64,000 bases of DNA from a virus, in IMG/VR virus record IMGVR_UViG_3300024507_000369, positions 62,001-126,000 of that record; one strand, 5' to 3'. Shown piece after piece: positions 35,600-45,024 of this stretch. Made by a program: the position numbers and the translations under genes. The notes beneath the pieces were generated by a model. That model saw only the letters and a program-made list of their open reading frames with translations, did not search any database and had not been told where the DNA came from. Position 1 is the first letter of the stretch. The number at the start of each line of letters is the position of its first letter.

Positions 35600-38500
35600 T
35601 TAGAATAATCGCCAACCAATGGTGCTATTTACAAACATGAGATTCAGCGAAACATAACCGACATCCATTATCATGTCTTCCGCAAGTCCCATGAGTAAAC
35701 TACCATTTCTTGCGATGGTAATATTTTGGAAATTGCCTGTGTTGTTTATTGTAACAAACCACCCAGCCACTGGATTTGTTGGCAAAGTTATTGTGGTATT
35801 ATTTTGAGTTACGGAACAAAATTCCTTGTTAACTAACACTTTGTTTGCTGTAGTCGATGTTGTTGAATATAGATTTTTCCAAGTTATGCCAGCACCTACA
35901 GTTGAATCAATTGTTAACATAGTACCTTCAGGTCCAGGTCCAACAATTATTGCACTGTTGTTTGCAGATCCAACAACAAGTTCACCTTTGTTCTTCCAAG
36001 AGTTATCAGATAATAATGCACCCTGAGCACCTAATGCAACTATGAAGTGAGATTTTCCTGCCTGTGGTGGGGTTAAAAAGCGAATTGTATTTGTGTTATC
36101 CCCAGCAGTTTGTAGAACTGTATAGTCAGTTCCTGGTTTCTGAATAACTCCCCCAATAGAAACTATAAGGTTTGCCGCATTACCTGATGGTATATAGTTA
36201 GTACCATTAATCTTCATGGAGAAATCAGTTCTTGAACCATTGAAAGGTCCACCATTAATTGCCTGATCAATACTATCAACAACAGCTGAGTTTCCTAATG
36301 GATATGCACCAGTAAGAGAGGAACTGTTGGTGGGAACAAATCCAAGAGCTGTGGTAACTTCGGAATATGATAATGGGGCATCTGCACCATTTGCCTTTAA
36401 GAAATTAGTTGGCGTTGCGTTCAATTTAATAAACTGATTTGCTCTATAAATTGAAGTTTCACCAAGTCCAATAATATTGACTGTAGAAATGCCAGTTGTT
36501 GTATTGTATTGAGTATCTACACGAAGATTTGTGCCTACAAACTTAATTTGAGTTGTTAATCCAACATATGAGGTACTATTAGCGAGACCAATAGCAATAT
36601 TGTCGGAAGAAACTGTAATGGTTGCGATACCTATCGCAGATCCAAAAGAACCATTAATCTTAATCGGACCAGATCCTCTTATGTCTATGTTGGATGCAAC
36701 ACCAACAAAGTTTCCATTTGCAGATAGTCCAACAGCATTTTCCGAATATGGGAAGATTCTTCCAAACTTTTCCCATCTATTATTATTAGTATAAACCCAA
36801 CCAATATAATCACCCGTAGATGGAATAGCGTTATAATGAACATCACCCGGGTTACCAGCAAGTGCTGGAGTAGAAATTCCTACAGTATGCTTTCTTGAGA
36901 CTGCTGCATCTCCTTGTAAGAAGAGAGAAACTACTTCAATACCTTTAGATGAATTTGAAGTTATCTTCTCATTGAAAACTACTGGTCCATTGAACTCAGA
37001 AATTGCTCTTCCGTTTGCCCCACCTTCAACACGGATAGAACGATTAAAAGTCCCTTCAATAGCAGTCAAAACATTAAGAGACGGTTCATTTCCAATATCT
37101 TCACCAGTTACGGTTAAGATTGGAGTATCAAATACTTCTTCCTGTCCAGTAACTGTGCTTAATTTCTTATTACCCGCATATGAAATTCCTTTATCATTCA
37201 TACCGGTGTAGAAATTAACACCACCTTCTCTTCTTGTAGATTGTGCTAATAATTCTTCTTCTGTGGAAGTTTGTCTATCTTGCTTATCGGGGAAAGCAGT
37301 TGAATAGTTACCTGGTCCAAATCCAACATATTCGAAGGTATGACCAGATGCACGAATAATTGAATTTCTTCTTAACTCAACTGGATTTACACTTATTCTT
37401 CTTACTGTAGAGTTAATTTTGTGACTTACTGCTTTAGTACCAAGAGCACCTCTAAATACAAAAATTGGATCTCCACTAACAATTGTTGATGGTACAGTTG
37501 TTTTAACTCTTACAACTTCTCCGTCTATTTGCAAGTAATCTCCAATTTTAATATCCAAATTATCAATTCCTCGGATGGTCACATTATCCGTGGTTGCATC
37601 GGTAATACCAAAAAGCAAAGTAGTAGTGATTCCAGCATAATTATAATTCACTCTTCCAGAAATATTTTCATTATCGGGACTTATATCTCCATAATTTGAA
37701 GTTACTCCTTCTGGATAAACATGACCAAAACTTGTACTGTTTTGAGCTGTGGTAGCAATTCCAACATTTACTACAAAGGACGTTAACCCAACATTATTAA
37801 TAATAGAGAATCTTCCATTATGAATTGGAAGTTGATTTCCACTCAGTCTAACAGTATTGTCTATACTAAAACCATGATTTTCTAATGTTACAATCGTAGC
37901 AATTCCAGTTGTATGGGTATATCTAATCGTTGAAATTCCAATAGATCTTCCAGTTAAATAAACAAAGGAATTTTCTGAGAATGTTCTTCCAACCCCAGTT
38001 GAACTTCGATTAGGCACGGGATTTGCTGAAACTGCCACAAAGCTCTTTGCAGCGCCAACCTTAACATCGGTAATTCTATATAAATCATTATATTCCAAAT
38101 AGGAGACTGAAGAAATTCCAGAAACCCTCACTACATCTCCAACATTATTATAAATTTTCGAAACAGTAACAACTCCGTGAGTGTGTCCAGTTGTTGTTGC
38201 TATACCGACTACAGCAAGTGTATTTCCGATTCCATATGCACTACCACCATGCATAATTTGAACTTGGGAAAGACTTCCGTAAGAGTCAATTACAACTTTT
38301 GCAGTTGCATCTTGACCTGCAGCAGACCCAACAAATCCGACTAATTTTGCATTATAATATGTGCCGGGAACATATTTTGCTCCAGTATTTGCAATACTTA
38401 CTTTAGTGACTCGATTTAGACCATGTTCTATTGATGTATAAAAGTCATGATTTGTTTGAGATGATGATTTGATGTCAGTAATACCAACTCCAACATCATT

Positions 38501-41500
38501 ATCTTTAAGAAAATCATTAATAGTTTCTTTAGTAATACTATTTTGTACATCATCAACAACAACTTGTCCAATTAAAGATGGAGTTGCAAATGAATTTGCT
38601 GCATCTGGATCAGATTCTGGATTGTCTCTGTTTAGTTGTGGGTAAAGATCTTTTATTGATTGTGAATATTTTTCTTCTGTAAATGGAGTAACTGTGGGTG
38701 CGTTTGAGGAATTTAATATAGTTAAGTAATATATACCATCTTGTTTTTCTGGTATGTATTTTTGAACCTCTTTGTTTTGTTGAATATAATAAACTGAAGT
38801 ATATTTCTTTCTCTTGAAGTATGGAAGATCTATATCTCTTTCTGTGGTATCATTTAAATATTCGCCGGGATTTGTATTTAATCCAACCGAAAATTGTCTG
38901 GAGCTTGAAATGCCAGAAACTGTAAATACTCTATTAAATCCTGTTTGGGATACGCCAATTGGATTATATTCGCTCTTAATGTTGACAAGTTCAACTTGAG
39001 AACCAACTGATAAATTATGTGGCAATTCTGTTAAAATATTCGCAACATTTCCACTCCAATTTGCATCAGCAATAAATTTGAAGTTTCTTTGTTGATTAAT
39101 ATTTGATAAAGTTCCTGTACCAAAATATGTTTGTATTTCTCCAGTGGTTGACCCAATAGAAGCATTTGATTCTTGAATAACAAAACCATCACTTGGTGGT
39201 CTTGCATATAATCTACCAGTTTGTGCAGGAATTACATATCTTAATCTATAAATTCTATCCGATAAAATTCTATTATCTTTTTTACGAGTTATATAAGTTC
39301 TTGGAGTTGCATTTCCTAATGCAGAAACACCAAGAGTCTTTATAATAGAATTAATTGTATTTTCACTTGATGCAGTTGCTACCTTTATATACCATTGTTG
39401 CTGAATATTATCATATTGAACAGGGTGTCCAATATCTCCAGGATTCTTATCAGAAACTCTACTGACTATTCTTAAAATTCCACCATTTGAGTTAATTGTG
39501 ATCTGATTTCCATTAATTGCATCATTTAAATTTTTTGCAAGTTTAAGAGTTGTATTTGTAGTCAATCCACTTAATGGATTTGCATTCGTTATTGCATAGT
39601 AAATATTATTTGGAATTAACCCATCGGGCAAATGTCCATTTCTACTTAAAATGCGAACTGTTTCTCCATTTTCGAAATTATGAGCTGTTGGAAAAGAAAT
39701 GATGCTTGATGTATCGATGCTATTAATTCCAACAATGCTTCTACCAACATAAAAACTCTTTTCAGAACTCGTTTGAGAATTCTGCATCACAATACGAGAG
39801 CGATATTCTTTTACTGTCTCATTAACCGATAGTGTAAGATTTAGATAGTCGTTCTCTTTTGCACCAACTCTATATCCTTCTTTTATGGTTTCTGGAAGAA
39901 CATCTGGGTCAGTCTGACCGTATAAGTATAACCTTTCGTTTGTTGTAGTAACCCCTACAACTTTTTGAACATCTATAGAGTCAAATTCAATTGCATATTC
40001 TGTTGGGGAAACATCCTTTGGTGGAATAATATGACTGATATAACCAAAATCATCTTGGGGGAAAGCATTTCTTCTGAATCCACTTGAAACTAATGACTTC
40101 GCACCAAAGTTAGAGTTGGAGTTTGTGATTGATTGGTCTCCACCAGTATCAACAGAAAAATGCTCTGCATAACCAATTGCAAAAACAGAGACATTCTGAA
40201 TGAATGCATCGTTAACACATTTGATGTGGTAGTTTTTATATGCTGGTTTAAAGAGTGCTTTTGAATTGGAACTTATATTTTCATTACCAGTTATTGTATT
40301 GTCTTCATAAAGTCCCGTGTCAGAGTTATAAACAACAAATGCATTATCATCTTTCTGTAGTCCAATTCCAGTAAATTGGGCAACAACCATGGATTTAAAT
40401 CCACTTGCCTTATCCCCATCTGCAAGAAGTCCACACATTCCGTATACAGAACGCAATGAACAGTTGAAGATGTATGGAGAAGCAGAGTTAACGGTATCGG
40501 ATGCTAAAGCGAGTGTAGATCCAGTTGGTGATGGTAAAGCTACTTGTGGTGCATTTTGAACTCTATAGACAAATGTGGTATCATTTAATTTTTCCGATAT
40601 TACATATTGTCCATTATATCCAGGAACTTCTATTCCGTTAATTTTGATTGGAGTATCTGGTTCTAAACCAGGAACATTATCTACAGTGGTTACTGTAATT
40701 TTATTTGTTGGGGTGATTCCATTACCAGCTTTAATACTGCTTATTCCTACTGATAGACCAGTTGATCCAACAATTCTGTATTCATCAATTTTTGGTTCAA
40801 TATCTAAACTTGCTGAAGGATAATCTGGTTCAATTGCACGACCAGATGATGCTCCATAAGCAAGACCAATCTTTTCATAATACATGTCAAGATCAGTACG
40901 ATCATATTCTAAAGCAGAGGGATAAAATGCGTCTTGAATTCTGACACCATTTACACCATCCGCATATTCAAAAACTGTTAACTTATGGTGAGAAAAATTA
41001 GGGACAAATAGATTATCTGTATAATCTGTGTAGCATATTCCATTTGGATCTGCATCAAAAACAGTGAACTGCCAGAAATAGCATCCACCAGTTACTCTAA
41101 AAATAGCAGTTCTCTCAATGTTATCATTAGTTGGGTTCGGAACATATAGGGGACGAATCTTTGTTTTACGAAGATCCATTCCAACGATAGATGTTCCACG
41201 AGGGATAATAACACCACCATAAACACTATTAAGTTTGTATAGAGAGTTATTTCTGTCGGTTAAATCAAAGCTTGTTGTGGAATCAAATGGTGGGAAATCA
41301 TTTGAAGTTAGTCCATTTCTCAGTCTATAATTATTCTCTCCATCTGGAATATATCCGGGTCTGTTATCTACTAAGTGATCTCCCGGATACAATAGAATCG
41401 TAGTTTTTCCGAATCTATCGTTGTTTAATCCTCTTTGATACGAAAATCTTGCAGATTCAATTAATGCTCTCTGAATCGTTTTAAATGGACGAGTTAGAGA

Positions 41501-41608
41501 GTTTCCTTGATTTTCAACACTATCCGTAGAATCTAAACTATTGGGATCTACGTATATAATTGTACCACGAACTGATTTCAGAAAATTATCTAATCTGGAG
41601 AGACCCAT
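35600..41608 (-). CDS. giant virion structural protein (2002 aa)
   Basis: The largest gene here. The N-terminus (MGLSRLDNFLKSVRGTIIYV, NQGNSLTRPFKTIQRALIES) and following parallel-beta-like region match a conserved giant cyanophage structural protein, usually found in virion proteomes. About residues 1-560 look like a right-handed beta solenoid entry; the rest is repeated beta domains with Gly/Ser/Asn turns, VGIST-type repeats and a C-terminal part with fibre character (KINGTNYIPSGNAANLIVSI; FILVAL-type strands). Likely a baseplate-attached fibre or long tail fibre component. A late box AATAAATA is 32 bp upstream. Confidence 0.78.
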   Translation of the reverse strand: MGLSRLDNFLKSVRGTIIYVDPNSLDSTDSVENQGNSLTRPFKTIQRALIESARFSYQRGLNNDRFGKTTILLYPGDHLVDNRPGYIPDGENNYRLRNGLTSNDFPPFDSTTSFDLTDRNNSLYKLNSVYGGVIIPRGTSIVGMDLRKTKIRPLYVPNPTNDNIERTAIFRVTGGCYFWQFTVFDADPNGICYTDYTDNLFVPNFSHHKLTVFEYADGVNGVRIQDAFYPSALEYDRTDLDMYYEKIGLAYGASSGRAIEPDYPSASLDIEPKIDEYRIVGSTGLSVGISSIKAGNGITPTNKITVTTVDNVPGLEPDTPIKINGIEVPGYNGQYVISEKLNDTTFVYRVQNAPQVALPSPTGSTLALASDTVNSASPYIFNCSLRSVYGMCGLLADGDKASGFKSMVVAQFTGIGLQKDDNAFVVYNSDTGLYEDNTITGNENISSNSKALFKPAYKNYHIKCVNDAFIQNVSVFAIGYAEHFSVDTGGDQSITNSNSNFGAKSLVSSGFRRNAFPQDDFGYISHIIPPKDVSPTEYAIEFDSIDVQKVVGVTTTNERLYLYGQTDPDVLPETIKEGYRVGAKENDYLNLTLSVNETVKEYRSRIVMQNSQTSSEKSFYVGRSIVGINSIDTSSIISFPTAHNFENGETVRILSRNGHLPDGLIPNNIYYAITNANPLSGLTTNTTLKLAKNLNDAINGNQITINSNGGILRIVSRVSDKNPGDIGHPVQYDNIQQQWYIKVATASSENTINSIIKTLGVSALGNATPRTYITRKKDNRILSDRIYRLRYVIPAQTGRLYARPPSDGFVIQESNASIGSTTGEIQTYFGTGTLSNINQQRNFKFIADANWSGNVANILTELPHNLSVGSQVELVNIKSEYNPIGVSQTGFNRVFTVSGISSSRQFSVGLNTNPGEYLNDTTERDIDLPYFKRKKYTSVYYIQQNKEVQKYIPEKQDGIYYLTILNSSNAPTVTPFTEEKYSQSIKDLYPQLNRDNPESDPDAANSFATPSLIGQVVVDDVQNSITKETINDFLKDNDVGVGITDIKSSSQTNHDFYTSIEHGLNRVTKVSIANTGAKYVPGTYYNAKLVGFVGSAAGQDATAKVVIDSYGSLSQVQIMHGGSAYGIGNTLAVVGIATTTGHTHGVVTVSKIYNNVGDVVRVSGISSVSYLEYNDLYRITDVKVGAAKSFVAVSANPVPNRSSTGVGRTFSENSFVYLTGRSIGISTIRYTHTTGIATIVTLENHGFSIDNTVRLSGNQLPIHNGRFSIINNVGLTSFVVNVGIATTAQNSTSFGHVYPEGVTSNYGDISPDNENISGRVNYNYAGITTTLLFGITDATTDNVTIRGIDNLDIKIGDYLQIDGEVVRVKTTVPSTIVSGDPIFVFRGALGTKAVSHKINSTVRRISVNPVELRRNSIIRASGHTFEYVGFGPGNYSTAFPDKQDRQTSTEEELLAQSTRREGGVNFYTGMNDKGISYAGNKKLSTVTGQEEVFDTPILTVTGEDIGNEPSLNVLTAIEGTFNRSIRVEGGANGRAISEFNGPVVFNEKITSNSSKGIEVVSLFLQGDAAVSRKHTVGISTPALAGNPGDVHYNAIPSTGDYIGWVYTNNNRWEKFGRIFPYSENAVGLSANGNFVGVASNIDIRGSGPIKINGSFGSAIGIATITVSSDNIAIGLANSTSYVGLTTQIKFVGTNLRVDTQYNTTTGISTVNIIGLGETSIYRANQFIKLNATPTNFLKANGADAPLSYSEVTTALGFVPTNSSSLTGAYPLGNSAVVDSIDQAINGGPFNGSRTDFSMKINGTNYIPSGNAANLIVSIGGVIQKPGTDYTVLQTAGDNTNTIRFLTPPQAGKSHFIVALGAQGALLSDNSWKNKGELVVGSANNSAIIVGPGPEGTMLTIDSTVGAGITWKNLYSTTSTTANKVLVNKEFCSVTQNNTTITLPTNPVAGWFVTINNTGNFQNITIARNGSLLMGLAEDMIMDVGYVSLNLMFVNSTIGWRLF

Positions 41609-41639
41609 CTTATTAATACTTATAGTTTCCGTTATAAGT

Positions 41640-41647
41640 TATTTATT
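41640..41647 (-). promoter_or_regulatory. T4-type late promoter (AATAAATA)
   Basis: AATAAATAACTTATAAC on the minus strand, 32 bp before the giant structural gene. Confidence 0.55.
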
Positions 41648-41652
41648 AAACG

Positions 41653-41688
41653 AAAAAAGAGACTAGGATTACTCCCAGTCTCTTTTCG
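41653..41688 (-). terminator. terminator after the Mom-like gene
   Basis: A 10-bp perfect stem AAAAGAGACT / AGTCTCTTTT with a 12-nt loop, then TTCG: a clear rho-independent terminator on the minus strand. Confidence 0.85.
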
Positions 41689-41696
41689 CACTTCCT

Positions 41697-42320
41697 TCAC
41701 ACCTCAATATTATACCATGACTCTTCTTTCCAAGTCAAGCGTTTTTGAAGTTGTTTATCAAATACCATTAAATATCTGTGCTTTCTACTTCGTTCTTTCC
41801 ACTCACCTTCATAACCTTTTACTTTTCCACGAGAGTGTTTAGTTCCGTCTGAATAGTAGAAATCTTTTTTTCTATCCGTGAGACCGTAATATTTAAAATT
41901 GCAAGCCCGATAGATTGTACCAGAATGGTAATCGTTATCAGCATAAGAGAGGATTGCTTTAACTTCAGTATCTCTCCGAAGTTGTCTAATCGCTTTTGAA
42001 ACAAACCAAGAAGTGATGTTATATTCACTAGATTGTGTATCAGGTCTGATGCATAATCTGGAGAGTTCGAAGAGTCCTTGTTGTTCGTGTCTTTCAAGTC
42101 CAAATGCTCCTTTCGCTACTTCAGGTACTGGCAGTCCAGTGAATATACAAACTCCTTGAAGACCACCTATATTCAAAGGAGAGAACTCATTATTTTTAAA
42201 GAGTCCGTAATTATATCCAGACTTGAATCCTTTTGATATATCTTTAAGATAATGGTATTTTAGTAAAAGTTCTTCTGATTGTTTTTTTGTTACTTTATCA
42301 ATATAGAAGTCAGACTTCAT
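41697..42320 (-). CDS. Mom-like DNA modification protein
   Basis: A 207-residue protein with the GNAT-type features of phage Mu Mom: KYHYLKDISKG near the start, LFELSRLCIRPDTQSSEYNI (residues about 82-101), ILSYADNDYHSGTIYRACNF and KYYGLTDRKK. Mu Mom adds an acetamido-type group to adenine. Here the neighbours are tRNA genes and structural genes. It would modify phage DNA to resist host or phage-borne nucleases. A terminator follows. The exact modification is unknown. Confidence 0.78.
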   Translation of the reverse strand: MKSDFYIDKVTKKQSEELLLKYHYLKDISKGFKSGYNYGLFKNNEFSPLNIGGLQGVCIFTGLPVPEVAKGAFGLERHEQQGLFELSRLCIRPDTQSSEYNITSWFVSKAIRQLRRDTEVKAILSYADNDYHSGTIYRACNFKYYGLTDRKKDFYYSDGTKHSRGKVKGYEGEWKERSRKHRYLMVFDKQLQKRLTWKEESWYNIEV

Positions 42321-42490
42321 TCAGGTTGCTTACATTCCATCATATATTCTACAGTGTTTGCTACATCATTCATAGCATCACGGAGAAATGGTTGTTGACC
42401 AGATTCTTGTTTAATGATTGGTCTTGAATCATCAGTGAGAATCCAACGCCACTGCTTCATGGACTCACAATACCATAGATTAATTTTCAT
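42317..42490 (-). CDS. conserved cyanophage hypothetical protein (57 aa)
   Basis: MKINLWYCESMKQWRWILTD, then SRPIIKQESGQQPFLRDAMN and DVANTVEYMMECKQPE. It resembles a conserved cyanophage mini-protein. The start was chosen at the conserved MKINLW, in the overlap with the upstream gene. Confidence 0.78.
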   Translation of the reverse strand: MKINLWYCESMKQWRWILTDDSRPIIKQESGQQPFLRDAMNDVANTVEYMMECKQPE

Positions 42491-42638
42491 GTTTGAAGTG
42501 CTCCAGTTCGACCCAGTTAAGGAGTGTTTGGAATGCACTGATAGAGGCAGGAGTGCAGTTATCTTCCTTAAGTTTTTGAACATAATATTCAAGTGCTTCA
42601 ATGACCATTTGACGGTCTTGTTGTGAAATAAGTGACAT
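42480..42638 (-). CDS. hypothetical helical protein (52 aa)
   Basis: MSLISQQDRQMVIEALEYYV, then QKLKEDNCTPASISAFQTLL and NWVELEHFKHEN. It overlaps the next gene by 11 bp. Unknown. Confidence 0.65.
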   Translation of the reverse strand: MSLISQQDRQMVIEALEYYVQKLKEDNCTPASISAFQTLLNWVELEHFKHEN

Positions 42639-42656
42639 TGGAGTTATAGAACTCAG

Positions 42657-42728
42657 AGCCCCCGACTGGATTTGAACCAGCGACCAACGGTTTACAAAAC
42701 CGTTGCTCTACCACTGAGCTACAAGGGC
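42657..42728 (-). tRNA. tRNA-Thr (UGU)
   Basis: A complete cloverleaf on the minus strand: acceptor GCCCTTG with CGGGGGC (two G-U pairs), anticodon stem ACGGT/ACCGT with loop TTTGTAA giving anticodon UGU, T arm CTGGTTCAAATCCAG. No CCA is encoded. It reads ACA and other Thr codons used by AT-rich phage genes. Confidence 0.93.
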
Positions 42729-42729
42729 A

Positions 42730-42999
42730 TTAATCAACAGGTAACATTTCTGGATTTTCCAGTTCAAGTTCAAACATAAGAGGATGACATTCTTCAAGCA
42801 TTAAGTAATATGATGCTTGATAAAGGTCCTCTGGTTCAAATCTTCTTTCGTTATCTGCTAATTTGATAAGTTCCAAATCGAATATTGATTCGTCTGGAAG
42901 GTCGTCAAAAGTAAAAGGAATTTGATTTATGAAATACATCAGAACAATTTGTGTTCCGCGATTGTACCAAACATATCTGGCATCTATTCTGTATTTCAT
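42730..42999 (-). CDS. hypothetical acidic protein (89 aa)
   Basis: MKYRIDARYVWYNRGTQIVL, then MYFINQIPFTFDDLPDESIF and a helical acidic end (LMFELELENPEMLPVD). It sits between the two tRNA genes, with a TCTAAATA late box 23 bp upstream. No family recognised. Confidence 0.68.
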   Translation of the reverse strand: MKYRIDARYVWYNRGTQIVLMYFINQIPFTFDDLPDESIFDLELIKLADNERRFEPEDLYQASYYLMLEECHPLMFELELENPEMLPVD

Positions 43000-43021
43000 A
43001 GAATAGTCCCTTACTTTTGTT

Positions 43022-43029
43022 TATTTAGA
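43022..43029 (-). promoter_or_regulatory. T4-type late promoter variant (TCTAAATA)
   Basis: TCTAAATAAACAAAAG on the minus strand, 23 bp before the ATG at 42999. Confidence 0.5.
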
Positions 43030-43041
43030 GGTATAACCTCA

Positions 43042-43125
43042 TAGGGCGAGGGAGACTTGAACTCCCACGGGCATAAGCCCAACAGATTTTAAGTCTGGTG
43101 TGTCTACCGATTCCACCACCGCCCC
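43042..43125 (-). tRNA. tRNA-Leu (UAA)
   Basis: A complete cloverleaf with a long variable arm (GGGCTTATGCCC): acceptor GGGGCGG with TCGCCCT, anticodon loop CTTAAAA giving UAA, T arm GGGAGTTCAAGTCTCCC. Class II shape and anticodon fit Leu. It would help translate UUA, frequent in AT-rich genes. Confidence 0.92.
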
Positions 43126-43132
43126 AAAAAAC

Positions 43133-43339
43133 TTACGCTTTGTAAGTAGTAGGATTATACTTGATGTACTCCCAGAATGTCAACTTCATTTCTTTTTGTG
43201 ACATTCCGCAGTGCTTTGCTGCTTGAGGGAGATTCCACTTTGCTGAAAAGAGTGCTTCATTTGCCTCTTTTACATTCTCTGGAGTGGTCTTGATTGGTTC
43301 CTCTTTGAGGTCTTTATATGAAATTTTATATGGACTCAT
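43133..43339 (-). CDS. conserved cyanophage hypothetical protein (68 aa)
   Basis: MSPYKISYKDLKEEPIKTTP, then WNLPQAAKHCGMSQKEMKLT and FWEYIKYNPTTYKA. The middle looks like a helix-turn-helix (LPQAAKHCGMSQKEMKLTFW). It could be a small DNA-binding protein, possibly of the T4 gp33/late-factor type, but this is a guess. Coupled by 4 bp to the upstream gene. Confidence 0.75.
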   Translation of the reverse strand: MSPYKISYKDLKEEPIKTTPENVKEANEALFSAKWNLPQAAKHCGMSQKEMKLTFWEYIKYNPTTYKA

Positions 43340-43518
43340 AGGGGACTTGCGTAAGAGAGAGTTTCTTCATCCACTGTAGCACGAACGAACTCTAGCACAT
43401 TCATAAATTCATCTACCGTATCACAGGTCACTTGCTTTTCTGAACCTTCACTGGAATACAGGTACACTGTACGCTTGATAGGGTCCACAACACAGCGTGA
43501 GAGGTACTCGTCTTGCAT
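43336..43518 (-). CDS. conserved cyanophage hypothetical protein (60 aa)
   Basis: MQDEYLSRCVVDPIKRTVYL, then EGSEKQVTCDTVDEFMNVLE and FVRATVDEETLSYASPL. Two conserved Cys and a beta-hairpin/helix layout; it resembles a widely conserved cyanophage small protein. Unknown role. Confidence 0.8.
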   Translation of the reverse strand: MQDEYLSRCVVDPIKRTVYLYSSEGSEKQVTCDTVDEFMNVLEFVRATVDEETLSYASPL

Positions 43519-43576
43519 TCGGTCGTCCGTTGATTACCCATGTATCATAGCACGGTCAGGGGTCGGTGTCAAGGGT

Positions 43577-44254
43577 TTAGAGTTCCAACCATTGAGAGGG
43601 GTGCGTCGAACTCTGGTGATAGTTAAAATGTTCTTCTTTCAAAGTAACACGAATATCACCAGGAATTACAATACGCTCTTCTTTTCTCTCCGTAAACTTT
43701 TGCGTAAAATGACCAACATTACTCGGAAAGATAACAACTGTCCCTTCTTTTGGAGTAATCGTATAGTAATTGCAATTATACTTATTGTAATTACTGATTA
43801 AATTGTTTTGAGAGGATGTTTCAAATATTCCACCAACACATTCATTTTTATTTTTATCCTGAACAATACACAATCTATCAGAAGTTTCGTCAGTCTTTAG
43901 ATAATAAACATAACTTAAATTAGATTCATTGTGCGTATGTGGTTTTAATGGTGGTTCTTCATCACTAAAATGGCATCCAACCCACGATTTGATGTTGTGA
44001 TAACTCAGTTTACTATAATCTACATTGAGAATTTTGAAGTAATTGTCTATGTGAGTACGAAGTTCTTTAAAAAAAGACTTATATTCTTCTTTTGAATGGA
44101 CAAATATTTTTCCAGAGTACTCAGGACTTTCGTTCTCATATCCATTAAACCAATAATCACGAAGACGATCTAAATTATTTTTTTTAAATTCTTCATGACA
44201 TTGGACATCACCTTGATAAATTATCAAAGGAAATAATTCGTGTATTTTACTCAA
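43577..44254 (-). CDS. 2OG-Fe(II) oxygenase
   Basis: A 225-residue protein with the TIGR02466-like pattern: KSWVGCHFSDEEPPLKPHTH near residue 90 to 105, then NESNLSYVYYLKTDETSDRL and VVIFPSNVGHFTQ near 178, giving the H-x-N/H ... H ligand set and a final basic residue (R) in EERIVIPGDIRVTLKEE. Such enzymes hydroxylate substrates; the phage substrate is unknown. It begins with TTG in a TTGA overlap with the preceding fibre gene. Confidence 0.85.
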   Translation of the reverse strand: MSKIHELFPLIIYQGDVQCHEEFKKNNLDRLRDYWFNGYENESPEYSGKIFVHSKEEYKSFFKELRTHIDNYFKILNVDYSKLSYHNIKSWVGCHFSDEEPPLKPHTHNESNLSYVYYLKTDETSDRLCIVQDKNKNECVGGIFETSSQNNLISNYNKYNCNYYTITPKEGTVVIFPSNVGHFTQKFTERKEERIVIPGDIRVTLKEEHFNYHQSSTHPSQWLEL

Positions 44255-45024
44255 GTATATCTTTTTCCATTAATAACATACTCTCTATTATCTCCTGGAT
44301 AGTCTTCAGGTGTCAAGCCTTCATATTCTGGTATATTTTTAGTTGTATCTTTTCTTTCAGCAAAGACAGTGTAATCGCAATTGATTGTGGCACCAGAATT
44401 ATTTTTTACAATAATCTTTGTACCCCATTCAATTTTATCAACAAACAATTCTTGATAATGTCCAACAGGAGTTAATGTTACTCCAAGTGTTTCAAAATCT
44501 ACAAGATTTCTCCAGTATTCTGGAAGTTCAATTGTATTTGAATCTTTAAGTTTTCCCCTCAAATAAACTTCTGCAGATGGACCTTCTACGCAAATATATC
44601 TTAGCCTGTGGTCTTGTTTTGTTGGATGGGGAATATCAAATCCTTTTTTTCCATCCCAGCTACTAGCTGCAGAATTTAATGATCTTCCTCCCCATATTAA
44701 ATTCTCTGCTGTTAGAGTTTTTTGTACTTCAAGATTGCGATCAATATAAACATCTTTACTAAAGTTAGTTAGATCTGCCTCAATGTTAAAAGTTGGAATA
44801 GGACCACTGTTTCTCTCTAGAGTTACATTGGAAGTACTACTTCCATCCAAATGCAGAGTAACATAATCTGATGGAGATGCTGTAGTGTTAACCAAAAGCA
44901 TTGAAACATCGCTTAGGTTAAAGTAACCATCAAATGGGTCTAATGAAAAATCGTCATTATCTCTAAATTCAACATTTGTTCCGGGACCAGTAAAGGTCCC
45001 ATATTTTTCAAAAGTATATGCCAT
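44251..45024 (-). CDS. virion structural protein with conserved C-terminal module (257 aa)
   Basis: The N-terminal part (MAYTFEKYGTFTGPGTNVEF) is a fibre-like beta region. The C-terminal 130 residues (HRLRYICVEGPSAEVYLRGK, then IELPEYWRNLVDFETLGVTL) match the C-terminal module of the protein at 46412. Shared key blocks are C-(V/L)-EGP ... YLRG/YVRGR ... IELPEYW ... LTPVG. Probably a tail or fibre tip protein. Confidence 0.8.
   Translation of the reverse strand: MAYTFEKYGTFTGPGTNVEFRDNDDFSLDPFDGYFNLSDVSMLLVNTTASPSDYVTLHLDGSSTSNVTLERNSGPIPTFNIEADLTNFSKDVYIDRNLEVQKTLTAENLIWGGRSLNSAASSWDGKKGFDIPHPTKQDHRLRYICVEGPSAEVYLRGKLKDSNTIELPEYWRNLVDFETLGVTLTPVGHYQELFVDKIEWGTKIIVKNNSGATINCDYTVFAERKDTTKNIPEYEGLTPEDYPGDNREYVINGKRYT

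Noticed and set aside
43133-43339. Late-transcription factor gp33
   Set aside because: A helix-turn-helix-like segment is present, but I saw no specific gp33 signature.
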